Source: Elioraea tepidiphila DSM 17972 (GTDB taxonomy: Bacteria > Pseudomonadota > Alphaproteobacteria > Acetobacterales > Acetobacteraceae). From it: DNA of 64,000 nt. Location of the stretch: positions 62,001 through 126,000 of the forward strand of contig NZ_KB899914.1 of NCBI RefSeq assembly GCF_000378465.1, written 5' to 3'. Below, in pieces: positions 44,133 to 52,744 of the stretch (positions are counted from its first letter, which is position 1; every line of letters starts with the position of its first letter). A program made the translations under genes and the position numbers. Under the pieces are notes generated by a model. It did no database searches, was not told the origin of the DNA, and worked only from the letters and a program-made list of their open reading frames with translations.

Positions 44133-45287
44133 ATGGTGCGGATCGCCGAGGTCCGCTTCGCGGGCATCAACGTCACGCCGAAGACCAACTGGTCGTTCGT
44201 GGAGGTGCGCACCGAGGACGGGCGCACCGGCACGGGCGAGTGCACGCTCGCCAATCACGAGGCAGCGCTGGAGGTGGAAATCGCGCGGCTCGATGCGGCG
44301 CTGCGCGGGGCGGATGCGCGCGACCGCAACGCGGTGACGCGGGTGCTGGTGCACGCGCCGGCCGGGCTGGTGCGGCATGCCGCGGTCTCGGCGCTCGAAC
44401 AGGCGCTGTGGGACCTCGCCGGACAGGAGGTGGGGGTGCCGATCTGGCGCCTGCTTGGCGGTCGGCTGCGCGGGCGCGTGGTGCTCTACGCCAACATCAA
44501 CCGGGGGGTGGCGGAGCGCGTGCCGGCGGGCTTCGCCGCGGCCGCGCGCCGCGCCGTCGATGACGGGTTCACCGCGGTGAAGCTCGCACCGTTCGATCCC
44601 TTCGTCTGGGAGGACGCCGCCGAGCCGGCGCAGCGCGCGGCCTATGCGCAGGGACTGGAGCGCATCGCCGCGGTGCGCGACGCGGTCGGGCCCGGGATCG
44701 ACGTGATGGTGGACTGCCACTGGCGCTTTTCGGCCGGCGGCGCGGCCGCGCTCGTGCGCGACGTCGCGCGGTTCGATCTCCACTGGCTGGAATGCCCGCT
44801 CGCCGAGGCGAACCTTGCCGAGATCCGCCGCATCCGCTCGATGGCGAACGACCGCGGCATGCGGCTTGCGGGCGCAGAGACGCTCGCCGGGCTCGCGGGC
44901 TTCGCGCCCGTGATCGCCGCCGGCGCCTATGACGTGTTGATGCCCGACATCAAGTACTGCGGCGGGCACGAGGAGATGCGCCGGATCGCCGCACTCGCAC
45001 AGGTGCACGGGATCGAGATCGCGCCGCACAACCCCACGGGGCCGATCTGCCACGCCCACACCGTGCAGGTCTGCGCGACCATCCCGAATCTGGGGCGGCT
45101 GGAGGTGCAGTTCGGCGAGACCCCGCTGTTCTTCGGCATCGCCGCCGGCGCCGTGCCCGCCATCTCGGGCGGCGCGGCGCCGGTGCCGGAGCTGCCCGGT
45201 CTCGGCGCGGGGCTCGCTGAGGGCGTGGCGGCCGAGCGCCCCTGGCGTCCGATGGGTTCCCCCTGGCTCGATCCGAGGCTCGGCTGA
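44133..45287 (+). CDS. enolase-superfamily enzyme (mandelate racemase/dehydratase group)
   Basis: 384-residue enolase-superfamily enzyme that abstracts the proton alpha to a carboxylate. The N-terminal capping domain (1-120) is followed by a barrel with Lys150 (AVKLAPF), the three metal ligands Asp194 (VDCHWRF), Glu220 (ECPLAE) and Glu249 (GAETL), and a His299 acid/base in IAPHNPTGP. PDIKYCGG precedes it. The single Lys plus His pattern fits acid-sugar dehydratases or racemases, but the substrate cannot be named. Start and stop abut its neighbours (ATG right after a stop; TGATG with the next gene). Confidence 0.88.
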   Translation: MVRIAEVRFAGINVTPKTNWSFVEVRTEDGRTGTGECTLANHEAALEVEIARLDAALRGADARDRNAVTRVLVHAPAGLVRHAAVSALEQALWDLAGQEVGVPIWRLLGGRLRGRVVLYANINRGVAERVPAGFAAAARRAVDDGFTAVKLAPFDPFVWEDAAEPAQRAAYAQGLERIAAVRDAVGPGIDVMVDCHWRFSAGGAAALVRDVARFDLHWLECPLAEANLAEIRRIRSMANDRGMRLAGAETLAGLAGFAPVIAAGAYDVLMPDIKYCGGHEEMRRIAALAQVHGIEIAPHNPTGPICHAHTVQVCATIPNLGRLEVQFGETPLFFGIAAGAVPAISGGAAPVPELPGLGAGLAEGVAAERPWRPMGSPWLDPRLG

Positions 45288-46162
45288 TGTACGCACGCAT
45301 TCGCGACACGACGATCTATTTCGATGTCGATGGCATGGGGCTCGTGCCCGATGGCCCACGCATGCGCGAGCGGCCAACCGCCTTCGTCATCCATGGCGGG
45401 CCGGGCTCGGACCATTCCGGGTTCAAGCCAGGCTACACGCCGCTGACGCGCGCGATGCAGCTCGTCTATTTCGACCATCGCGGCCAGGGCCGGTCGGCGC
45501 GCGACGGCGATCCCGCGCGCTGGACGCTGGACGAGAACGTCGAGGACATGGAGGCGCTGCGGCGCCATCTCGGGCTCGGGCCGATCGTCTCGATCGGCAC
45601 GAGCTATGGCGGCATGGTCGGCATGGCGCATGCCGCGCGCTACCCGGAAGCGGTCTCGCACCTGATCCTGGTGGTGACCGCTTCCCATGGCGGGTTCATC
45701 CGCCGTGCGCGCGAGATCCTCGCCGAGCGGGGCACGCCGGAACAGCAGCGGATCACGGCCTCGCTCTGGGACGGGGGGTTCAAGAGCGAGGACGACGTGC
45801 GGCGCTTCCACACCGTGATGGGGCCGCTCTACTCGCGCCGCTTCGACCTCGAGAAGGCGCGGCCCGCGCTCGCGCGCCTGCCCTACGCGCCCGAGCCGCT
45901 GAACCGCGCCTTCGGGCCGGGCGGGTTCCTGCGCCGCTTCGACCTCCGTCCCGAACTCGCCCGCATCACCGCCCCGACCCTGATCATCGCCGGCCAGCAC
46001 GACTGGATCTGCCCGCCCGAGTTCTCCGAGGAGATCCATCGCCTGATCCCGGGCTCGCGCTACGAGCTGTTCGAGAACAGCAGCCACTCGATCCGCGCCG
46101 ACGAGCCCGAGCGGCTGATGGCGACGATCCTGGGCTTCGTCGGCGCCCCCGTCACGGATTGA
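45287..46162 (+). CDS. alpha/beta hydrolase, proline iminopeptidase-like
   Basis: 291-residue hydrolase of the proline iminopeptidase group. The oxyanion motif FVIHGGPGSDHSGF is at 33-46 and FDHRGQGRS follows. The nucleophile elbow is IGTSYGG, the acid lies in GQHDWI, and the catalytic His is in NSSHSIR near the end. A cap domain fills about 130-215. The start overlaps the enolase-superfamily stop (TGATG at 45285-45289). Whether it is an aminopeptidase or cleaves an ester or amide made in this operon is unknown. Confidence 0.87.
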   Translation: MYARIRDTTIYFDVDGMGLVPDGPRMRERPTAFVIHGGPGSDHSGFKPGYTPLTRAMQLVYFDHRGQGRSARDGDPARWTLDENVEDMEALRRHLGLGPIVSIGTSYGGMVGMAHAARYPEAVSHLILVVTASHGGFIRRAREILAERGTPEQQRITASLWDGGFKSEDDVRRFHTVMGPLYSRRFDLEKARPALARLPYAPEPLNRAFGPGGFLRRFDLRPELARITAPTLIIAGQHDWICPPEFSEEIHRLIPGSRYELFENSSHSIRADEPERLMATILGFVGAPVTD

Positions 46163-46218
46163 CGTGTCGCAGCATCGGCCGCAGGCTCGCCGTCACGCAA
46201 CGGAACGGGGAGACGACG

Positions 46219-47787
46219 ATGCGTATCCTGGCAGTGGCGGCGCTGGCAGCCGCGGTCGCGTTCGGGCCGGCCGAGGCCAAGACCTTCACCTGGTCGTTCA
46301 ACTCGGATGCCCTGACGCTCGACCCCCACTCGTCCAACAACACCTTCACCAACGCCTTCATCAACAACATCTACGAGGGGCTGACGCGCCACAACGCGAA
46401 GCTGGAGATCGAGCCGGCGCTGGCCGAGCGCTGGGAACTCGTCTCGCCGACCGTCTGGCGATTCCATTTGCGCCGCAACGTCGTCTTCCACGACGGCTCG
46501 GCCTTCGACGCCGACGATGTGCTGTTCACCTGGGCGCGGCTGAACACGCAGGGCGCGCTGGTGCGGCCAACCATCGGCCCTGTGACGGACGTGCGCAAGA
46601 TCGACTCCCACACCGTGGAGATCGAGACCAGCCAGCCCTTCCCCGTGCTGCTCTCCTCGCTCACGCATTTCTTCGTCATGGACAAGGAGTGGAGCGAGCG
46701 GGTCGGCGCGACCTCGGCATCCGACCTCTCCGCCCAGCGCGAGAGCCCCGCCGCACGGCAGGCGAACGGCACCGGGCCGTTCCGGCTGCGCACACGCGAA
46801 CCCGACACGCGCACGGTGCTGGAGGCGCACACGCGGTGGTGGGACCGGCCCACGCACAACCTGACCGAGGTGGTGTTCCAGCCGATCCGCAGCGCCGCGA
46901 CCCGCACGGCCGCGCTGCTCTCGGGCGCGATCGACGCGACCGTGGAGATTCCGATCCAGGACATCCCGCGGATCGAGCAGAACCCCGGGCTGCAGGTGGT
47001 GCAGGGACCGGAGCTCAGGACGATCTATTTCGGCTTCGACCAGTATCGCGACGAGCTTCTCTACAGCGACGTGAAAGGGAAGAACCCGTTCAAGGACCGC
47101 CGCGTGCGCCAGGCGATCTACCAGGCGATCGACGTCGAGGCGATCAAGCGCAGCGTGATGCGCGGCCAGTCGTGGCCGGCGGGGATGATGGCGAGCCCCT
47201 TCCTCAACGGCGCGCCGCAGGATCTGAACACGCGGCCCTACCCCTACGATCCCGAGGCGTCGAAGCGGCTGCTCGCCGAGGCCGGGTATCCGAACGGGTT
47301 CTCGGTCGGGCTCTCCTGCCCGAACGACCGCTACGTCTATGACGAGCGCATCTGCCTCGCGGTGATCGGCATGCTCGGGCGCGTCGGCATCACCGTGCAG
47401 CCGCAGATCGAGCCGCTGAACGTCTGGTCGCGGCGCGTGAACACGCATGACCTGTCGATGTTCATGCTGGGCCATGCCGGCCTGCCGCTGATCGATGCGT
47501 GGTACGTGCTCTCCGAGGTGATCCAGACCAAGGGCCCGCGCACGGGTGGGCTGAACAGCGGCCGCTACTCCAACCCGAAGATCGACGAACTCACCCAGGC
47601 GGCCAGCCGCGAGACGGACGAGACCAAGCGGCGGGCCCTGCTGCGTGAGGCCTTCGCGCTCGAGCGCGAGGACATCGCCCACGTACCGCTGCACCAGCAG
47701 CCGATCGTCTGGGCCTCGAAGAAGGGCATCGAGCTCGCCCAGGCGCCGGACAACCGGCTGCGCCTGTGGCTGGTGCGCATGCCCTGA
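46219..47787 (+). CDS. ABC transporter substrate-binding protein, family 5 (oligopeptide type)
   Basis: 522-residue periplasmic receptor of SBP family 5. It has a signal peptide (MRILAVAALAAAVAFGPAEA) and then FTWSFNSDALTLDPHSSNN, the typical mature start. WRFHLRRNVVFHDGSAFDADDVLFTW is the family signature, and KNPFKDRRVRQAIYQAIDVE and YPYDPEASKRLLAEAGY follow. These bind peptides, nickel, sugars or opines. No dpp/opp permease or ATPase genes are near, so it must borrow a permease or serve another role. Its stop overlaps the next start (TGATG at 47785-47789). Confidence 0.9.
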   Translation: MRILAVAALAAAVAFGPAEAKTFTWSFNSDALTLDPHSSNNTFTNAFINNIYEGLTRHNAKLEIEPALAERWELVSPTVWRFHLRRNVVFHDGSAFDADDVLFTWARLNTQGALVRPTIGPVTDVRKIDSHTVEIETSQPFPVLLSSLTHFFVMDKEWSERVGATSASDLSAQRESPAARQANGTGPFRLRTREPDTRTVLEAHTRWWDRPTHNLTEVVFQPIRSAATRTAALLSGAIDATVEIPIQDIPRIEQNPGLQVVQGPELRTIYFGFDQYRDELLYSDVKGKNPFKDRRVRQAIYQAIDVEAIKRSVMRGQSWPAGMMASPFLNGAPQDLNTRPYPYDPEASKRLLAEAGYPNGFSVGLSCPNDRYVYDERICLAVIGMLGRVGITVQPQIEPLNVWSRRVNTHDLSMFMLGHAGLPLIDAWYVLSEVIQTKGPRTGGLNSGRYSNPKIDELTQAASRETDETKRRALLREAFALEREDIAHVPLHQQPIVWASKKGIELAQAPDNRLRLWLVRMP

Positions 47788-49220
47788 TGCAGCACGCATC
47801 GCTGCTGATCCGGGGCGGGGTCGTCATCACGATGGACCCCGCCCGCAGGGTGATCGACGACGGTGCGGTCGCCGTGTCGGGCGACCGCATCGCCGCGGTC
47901 GGCCCGCGCGCGGAGGTCGAGGCCGTGTGGCGCGCGACCCAGGTGATCGACGCCAAGGGCCGTGCCGTGCTGCCGGGATTCATCGACGGCCATGCGCATG
48001 CCGGCCATGGCCTGGTGAAAACAATGGGCGGCGGCGACTCCGAGGCGTGGTCCGAGGCGTGCCGCATCATCTACACCCTTGCCTCGCCGCCGTCGTTCTG
48101 GCGCGCCGAGGCCGAGCTCGCGGCACTGGAGCGGCTGCGCAACGGCGTCACCACCGGCGTCTCCCTGCTCGGCGGCGGCGACTCGATCATGCGCACCGAC
48201 AATCCGGCGCATGGCGACGCCCATTGCGAAGGCGTGGCCGCGGTCGGCATCCGCGCGATCGTCGCGGTCGGTCCGACTCGGCCGCCGCATCCGCGCGAAT
48301 ACGCGTCCTGGGAGAGCGGCACCGAGCGCCGCTATCCCGTGAGCTTCGAGCGGCAGGCCGAGACCTGTGCGGCGCTGATCGAGCGCTGGCATGGTGCCGC
48401 GGACGGGCGGATCGCGATCGCGACGCTGATGCCGGTCTACCGCGAGGCGACCCACGACGCGGCGAAGGTCGCCGAGATCGAACGCCAGGGCCGGATCATG
48501 CGGGAACTCGGCCGGAAGCACGGCACGCTCTTCCATCAGGACGGACACCGCTCCGGCTCGATCGAGATGGCTGACCGCATGTTCGGGCTCTGCGGACCAG
48601 ACGCGTTCTTCAGCCACTGCACCGACCTGACGGAGGAGGACATCGAGACGCTGGCGCGCACCGGCACCGCGGTCGTCCACAATTCCTCGGCAATCGCGCA
48701 GGTGCGCGGGCACTGTCCGGTGCCGCGTCTCCTTGAAGCCGGCGTCACGGTGATGATCGCCTCGGACGGCACGGCACCGGATCGCGGCACTGACATGTTC
48801 CGCCACATGGTCATGTGCGCGCGGGTGCATCAGCGCGCGGCGCGCGACGAGCGGCTGATGCCGCCCGGCAAGCTGCTGGAGATGATCACGATCGACGCCG
48901 CGAAGGGGATCGGCCGCGAGGCCGATCTCGGCAGCCTCGAGGTCGGCAAGAAGGCCGATGTGATCACCGTCGATCTGGCCACGCCACACGCCTATCCGCC
49001 GAACATGCCGGTGCATCGCGTCGTCTGGTTCGCCCAAGGATCGGATGTGCGCGACGTGATCGTCGATGGCCGCGTGCTGATGCGCGAGCGCGCGGTGCCG
49101 CATCTCGACGAGGGCGCCATCCTCGCGGCCGCTGCGCGCGAGACCGAGACGATGCTGGCGCGCAGCGGCCTCGGGCATCTGACGCACGTCGATCCGGGCT
49201 GGCGGCGGGTCCGACTCTGA
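47787..49220 (+). CDS. metal-dependent amidohydrolase (deaminase/chlorohydrolase type)
   Basis: 477-residue amidohydrolase-superfamily enzyme of the subtype III group (ATZ/TRZ chlorohydrolases, guanine and S-adenosylhomocysteine/methylthioadenosine deaminases). The HxH metal motif is in LPGFIDGHAHAGHG, an additional His in FSHCTDLTEEDI, and the catalytic Asp in IASDGTAPDRG. The N- and C-terminal beta strands form the composite domain (LEVGKKADVITVDL). ATG 47787 overlaps the binding-protein stop. It probably deaminates or hydrolyses a heterocycle, consistent with its hydrolase-rich neighbourhood. Confidence 0.88.
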   Translation: MQHASLLIRGGVVITMDPARRVIDDGAVAVSGDRIAAVGPRAEVEAVWRATQVIDAKGRAVLPGFIDGHAHAGHGLVKTMGGGDSEAWSEACRIIYTLASPPSFWRAEAELAALERLRNGVTTGVSLLGGGDSIMRTDNPAHGDAHCEGVAAVGIRAIVAVGPTRPPHPREYASWESGTERRYPVSFERQAETCAALIERWHGAADGRIAIATLMPVYREATHDAAKVAEIERQGRIMRELGRKHGTLFHQDGHRSGSIEMADRMFGLCGPDAFFSHCTDLTEEDIETLARTGTAVVHNSSAIAQVRGHCPVPRLLEAGVTVMIASDGTAPDRGTDMFRHMVMCARVHQRAARDERLMPPGKLLEMITIDAAKGIGREADLGSLEVGKKADVITVDLATPHAYPPNMPVHRVVWFAQGSDVRDVIVDGRVLMRERAVPHLDEGAILAAAARETETMLARSGLGHLTHVDPGWRRVRL

Positions 49221-50134
49221 TTCCCCAGGCCGATCTCTGGATCCCGATCACGGTCGGGGCCGCGCTGTTCCAGACCTGGCGCACCGCGTTGCAGCAGAAG
49301 CTGCGTGGCGCGCTCTCGGCCGACGGCGCGGCGTTCGTGCGCTTCCTCTATGGCGCGCCTTCTGCGGCGGTGCTGCTGGCGCTCTGGTGCCTCGCCACGT
49401 CGAGCCTGCCGCCCCCGCCCCATGGCTGGTTCCTGACGCTCTGCGCCTCCGGCGGCGTGTTCCAGATCCTCGGCACTTCGCTGCTGATCCGCTCCTTCGG
49501 CTATCGCAACTTCGCCGTCGGTACGGCCTATTCCAAGACCGAGGCCGTGCAGGGCGCGATCGCGGCCTGGATCATCCTCAGCGAGGCGCTGACGCCGATC
49601 GCCTGGCTCGGCATCGCGATCGGCGCCGGCGGCGTGCTGACGCTCTCGCTGCCGAAGGGCGGCATCACCGTGGGGGCGTTCCTGCGTTCCTCCGTGCAGC
49701 CGGCCGCGCTGTGCGGGCTCGGCGCCGGCGGCGCCTTCGCGCTCTCGGCCGTGCTGTTCAAGATGGCGAACTTCACCCTCGACGGACCCGATCCGATCCT
49801 GCGCGCACTCGCGACGCTGGTGGCGACCAACATCCTGCAGACGCTGATCATGGGCGGGTGGCTGGCGCGAAGGGAGCCCGAGCAGCTGCGTCTCGCCGTC
49901 TCGACCTGGCGCAGTTCCGGCCTCGTCGGCGTGCTCTCCGCCTGCGGCTCGGCGTGCTGGTTCTCCGCCTTCGCGCTCGCTCCGGTGGCACTGGTCCGGG
50001 CGCTCGGCCAGGTCGAGATGGTGTTCACCCTCGCCTTCAGCCGGCTCTATCTGCGCGAGGTGGTGCGGCGCGAGGACGTGATCGGTCTCGTGCTCGTGGT
50101 GATCGGCGTCGTGCTGATCCTGATCGGCCGCTAG
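49217..50134 (+). CDS. DMT superfamily permease; no standard start codon
   Basis: 305-residue membrane protein with ten hydrophobic segments of the EamA/DMT type, starting PQADLWIPITVGAALFQTW. Upstream of this first membrane segment the frame has no ATG, GTG or TTG that would avoid a long overlap. The most economical start is CTG at 49217, overlapping the amidohydrolase stop as CTGA; ATT at 49220 is a second option. An internal GTG at 49337 would delete the first helix. The stop is shared with the convergent gene in CTAG (50131-50134). It probably exports or imports a product of the operon. Confidence 0.75.
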   Translation: MIPQADLWIPITVGAALFQTWRTALQQKLRGALSADGAAFVRFLYGAPSAAVLLALWCLATSSLPPPPHGWFLTLCASGGVFQILGTSLLIRSFGYRNFAVGTAYSKTEAVQGAIAAWIILSEALTPIAWLGIAIGAGGVLTLSLPKGGITVGAFLRSSVQPAALCGLGAGGAFALSAVLFKMANFTLDGPDPILRALATLVATNILQTLIMGGWLARREPEQLRLAVSTWRSSGLVGVLSACGSACWFSAFALAPVALVRALGQVEMVFTLAFSRLYLREVVRREDVIGLVLVVIGVVLILIGR

Positions 50135-51623
50135 CGCTGCCGAACCGGATAGGCGGAGGAGAAGATCGCCTCCACGGGCGGGTGACCGAGGGTGCGCTCC
50201 GGATACTGGGCCTTCAGCCCGTCGAACTGCGCCTGGGCACGCGCGGCGAACGCGGTCCAGTCCACGCCCGGAATGTGCCCGTCCTGCATCGAGGCACGGC
50301 CGGCGACGATCACGCTCCGCGCATCCGTGCCGCGCCCGGCGAGCATGAGGGTCTGGATCGGATCGATCACCTGGCCGAGATGCGGCGCGGTCAGGTCGAA
50401 CACGACGATGTCGGCCATCGCGCCGGGGGCGAGCCGGCCGAGATCGCGCCGCCCCAGCGCCTCGGCCCCCCGAGCGTGGCCGCGTCGTAGGTGTCCTCCG
50501 ACCGGCAGGCCTGGGCATCGCCATCGACGACGCGGCAGAGCAGCAGTCCGACCTGCATGTTCAGCAGCATGTCCGGCGGCCAGGTGTCGGTGCCCATGCC
50601 GAGCCGCAGCCCCATGGCGCGGTAGCGAGCGAAGCTCTCGATCGCCGCACCGTGGCGCGCCGAGACGAGCGGGCAGTGCACGATCGTGCTGCCGGCGTCG
50701 CGGATGATCTCGAGATCCCGCCCGGGCCGGGCGATGCGCGAGGACCCCGCGACATGCGTGCCGTGGGGCAGCAGCGTGCGCGGCCCGAGCGCATCGAGGC
50801 CCGCCAGGAACTCGATCGGGCTCATGCCGCGCAGCTTCAGCACCAGCTCGTACTCGATCGCAGACTGGCAGCAATGCTGGCGCAGCGGCACGCCGAGGTC
50901 GCGCGCGGCCGCAGCCCCGCGGCGCACCAGTTCGGGCGTGCAGGTCTCGATCCGGTCCGGGGCGAGCATCGTGCGCACGAGGCCCCCTGCCCGCCCCTCG
51001 AACGCCTCGCAGAACCGGATCGCCTCGGCGAGATTGGCAAGCCCGCGTTCCTCGTCGAAGAACGTCGCGATCGTGCCGTCCGCCTCCACCACCTGGTTGC
51101 CGGTGCGATAGGCGGGGCCGAGATAGACGCGCAGGTTCAATTCCTCGGCGATCGCGGCGGCGGCGGCGAACTCCTCGGTCGTCTCGCCCCAGGCGCGATA
51201 GAACAGCGAGGCGATCGGCAGCGCGGTGGTGATGCCGTTGCGCAGGAGGTGGGCGAAGGCATACCGCTTCTGGAACGCGAGCGCGTCAGGCGCATACATC
51301 TCGCGAGGGCCAGCCTCGAGGTAGTCGCGCGGCCAGACGCGGCCCTTCTTCCAGCCGGGCTGGTTGTCGAAGGCGAGGATCGTCGTGTCGAGATCGGACA
51401 GCGCATCGAGATCGACGAAGCCGGGCCCGATCAGCGCCGCGCCGTAGTCGATCCGTCGGGCGACCGGTCCGGGGTAGTCGTGGCCGACGAAGATGATCCG
51501 CTCGCCCTCGAACACGACCTCGCCGCGCTCGAACAGCACGTGGCGGCCGTTCTCGTGGCCGACGACCCAGCGCGCGGTGAGCAGGGTCGGGCCGTCGAGA
51601 CGGCCCCAGGGCAGGGTGCTCAC
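50131..51623 (-). pseudogene. amidohydrolase gene with a 1-base frameshift in a G6 run
   Basis: About 497 codons of an amidohydrolase-superfamily enzyme. GTG 51623 overlaps the stop of the hydrolase gene upstream (GTGA). The N part reads GFVDLDALSDLD where other members have HxH, then LPHGTHV and GTDTWPPDM, up to TYDAATLGG. There the frame breaks at the six-C run 50466-50471 (G6 on the coding strand). Adding one G restores AEALGRRDLGRLAPGAMADI and VVFDLTAPHLG to the end. Either a real mutation, a sequencing error in the homopolymer, or phase variation explains it. Apart from this base the gene looks intact. Confidence 0.8.
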
Positions 51624-52645
51624 GCGGGGCCGTCGAACAGCGCCAGCACGGCGGCGCGCGACACCTCCTCGACGCGCGGCGGCTGCCATTTCGGATCGCG
51701 CGTCTTGTCCACCACCTGCGCGCGCACGCCTTCGGCGAAGTCGGGGTGCCGGATCACGCCGCGCGTCAGTCGGAGCTCCATCGCCAGGCACTCGGGCAGG
51801 CTCATGGTGGCACCACGCTTGAGGAGCTCGGCGGTCACGCACAGGCTGGTCGGCGACATCTGGCGCAGCGTCTCCAGCGTGCGCGTCGCCCAGGCCGTGC
51901 CCTCGGCCGCGAGCGCGCGCAGGATCTCGGCCACATCGTCGGCGGCAAAGCAGCGGTCGATCGCCGCGCGGTCGCGCGCGAGCAGGCTCTCGGGCGGGGT
52001 GTGCGCATGTGCGGCCAGCGCGGCCACGCCCTCGCGCGCAAGCGCCGCCTTCAGCGCCTCCAGCGAGGCGCGCGGCACGTAGTGCGTCGCAAGCCCGGTG
52101 TAGATCGCGTCGCCTGCCGACACCCGCGCCCCCGTCAGCGCGAGATAGAGCCCGAGCCGGCCGGGCAGGCGCGGCAGGAAATAGCTGCCGCCGACATCTG
52201 GGAACAGGGCGATCGCCGTCTCCGGCATCGCCATCACCGCATGCTCGGTGACCACGCGATGGCTGCCATGGATCGACAGCCCCATGCCGCCGCCCATCGA
52301 CAGCCCGTCGATCAGGGCGACATAAGGCTTGGGATATTCCGCGATCATGCGGTTCACGCGGTACTCGGACGAGAAGAATGCCTCCGACGCGGCCGCATCG
52401 CCGCGCAGCACGTTGTCGCGGATCAGCCGAACATTGCCGCCGGCGCAGAAGGCACGCCCGCCGGCCCCCTCGATCGTGACCAGCCGGACGCCCGGATCGT
52501 CGCGCCAGGCGCTGAGCGCCGCATCGAGTGCGGCGATCATCTCCGGGTCGAGCACGTTCAGCACACGCGGTTTGTTGAGCACGAGCCGGCCGACGCCGTG
52601 CAGAACCTCGGTCAGCACAGTGGGCTCGGTCGTGGTGTCGCTCAT
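51620..52645 (-). CDS. 3-hydroxyisobutyryl-CoA hydrolase / enoyl-CoA hydratase family
   Basis: 341-residue crotonase-fold protein of the HIBCH branch, which releases CoA from 3-hydroxyisobutyryl-CoA in valine catabolism. The oxyanion segments are GRAFCAGGNVRL (about 63-74) and DGLSMGGGMGLSIHG (113-127), and the HIBCH-specific MPETAIALFPDVGGSYFLPRLPG follows with Glu142 and Asp150. The longer C terminus (to 341) also fits HIBCH rather than a plain hydratase. The stop overlaps the next start (GTGA at 51620-51623), coupling it to the frameshifted amidohydrolase, an association without clear metabolic logic. Confidence 0.9.
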   Translation of the reverse strand: MSDTTTEPTVLTEVLHGVGRLVLNKPRVLNVLDPEMIAALDAALSAWRDDPGVRLVTIEGAGGRAFCAGGNVRLIRDNVLRGDAAASEAFFSSEYRVNRMIAEYPKPYVALIDGLSMGGGMGLSIHGSHRVVTEHAVMAMPETAIALFPDVGGSYFLPRLPGRLGLYLALTGARVSAGDAIYTGLATHYVPRASLEALKAALAREGVAALAAHAHTPPESLLARDRAAIDRCFAADDVAEILRALAAEGTAWATRTLETLRQMSPTSLCVTAELLKRGATMSLPECLAMELRLTRGVIRHPDFAEGVRAQVVDKTRDPKWQPPRVEEVSRAAVLALFDGPA

Positions 52646-52710
52646 CCTCGGCTCCCTGGGCTCGGCGGCACTTGGCTAGCAGCGCGTGCCACCCCGGGCA
52701 ACCGAGGCTT

Positions 52711-52742
52711 AGAGCGGTTTCCACATGAGTGGAAACCGCTCT
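52711..52742 (-). terminator. 14-bp perfect hairpin after the holin-like gene
   Basis: AGAGCGGTTTCCAC (52711-52724) and its complement (52729-52742) close a 4-base loop. The AGAGCGGTTTCC core is a sequence I associate with dispersed palindromes in alphaproteobacteria. It lies just past the stop of the leftward membrane-protein gene at 52745 and ahead of the hydrolase start at 52645, consistent with transcription termination. Confidence 0.65.
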
Positions 52743-52744
52743 GG

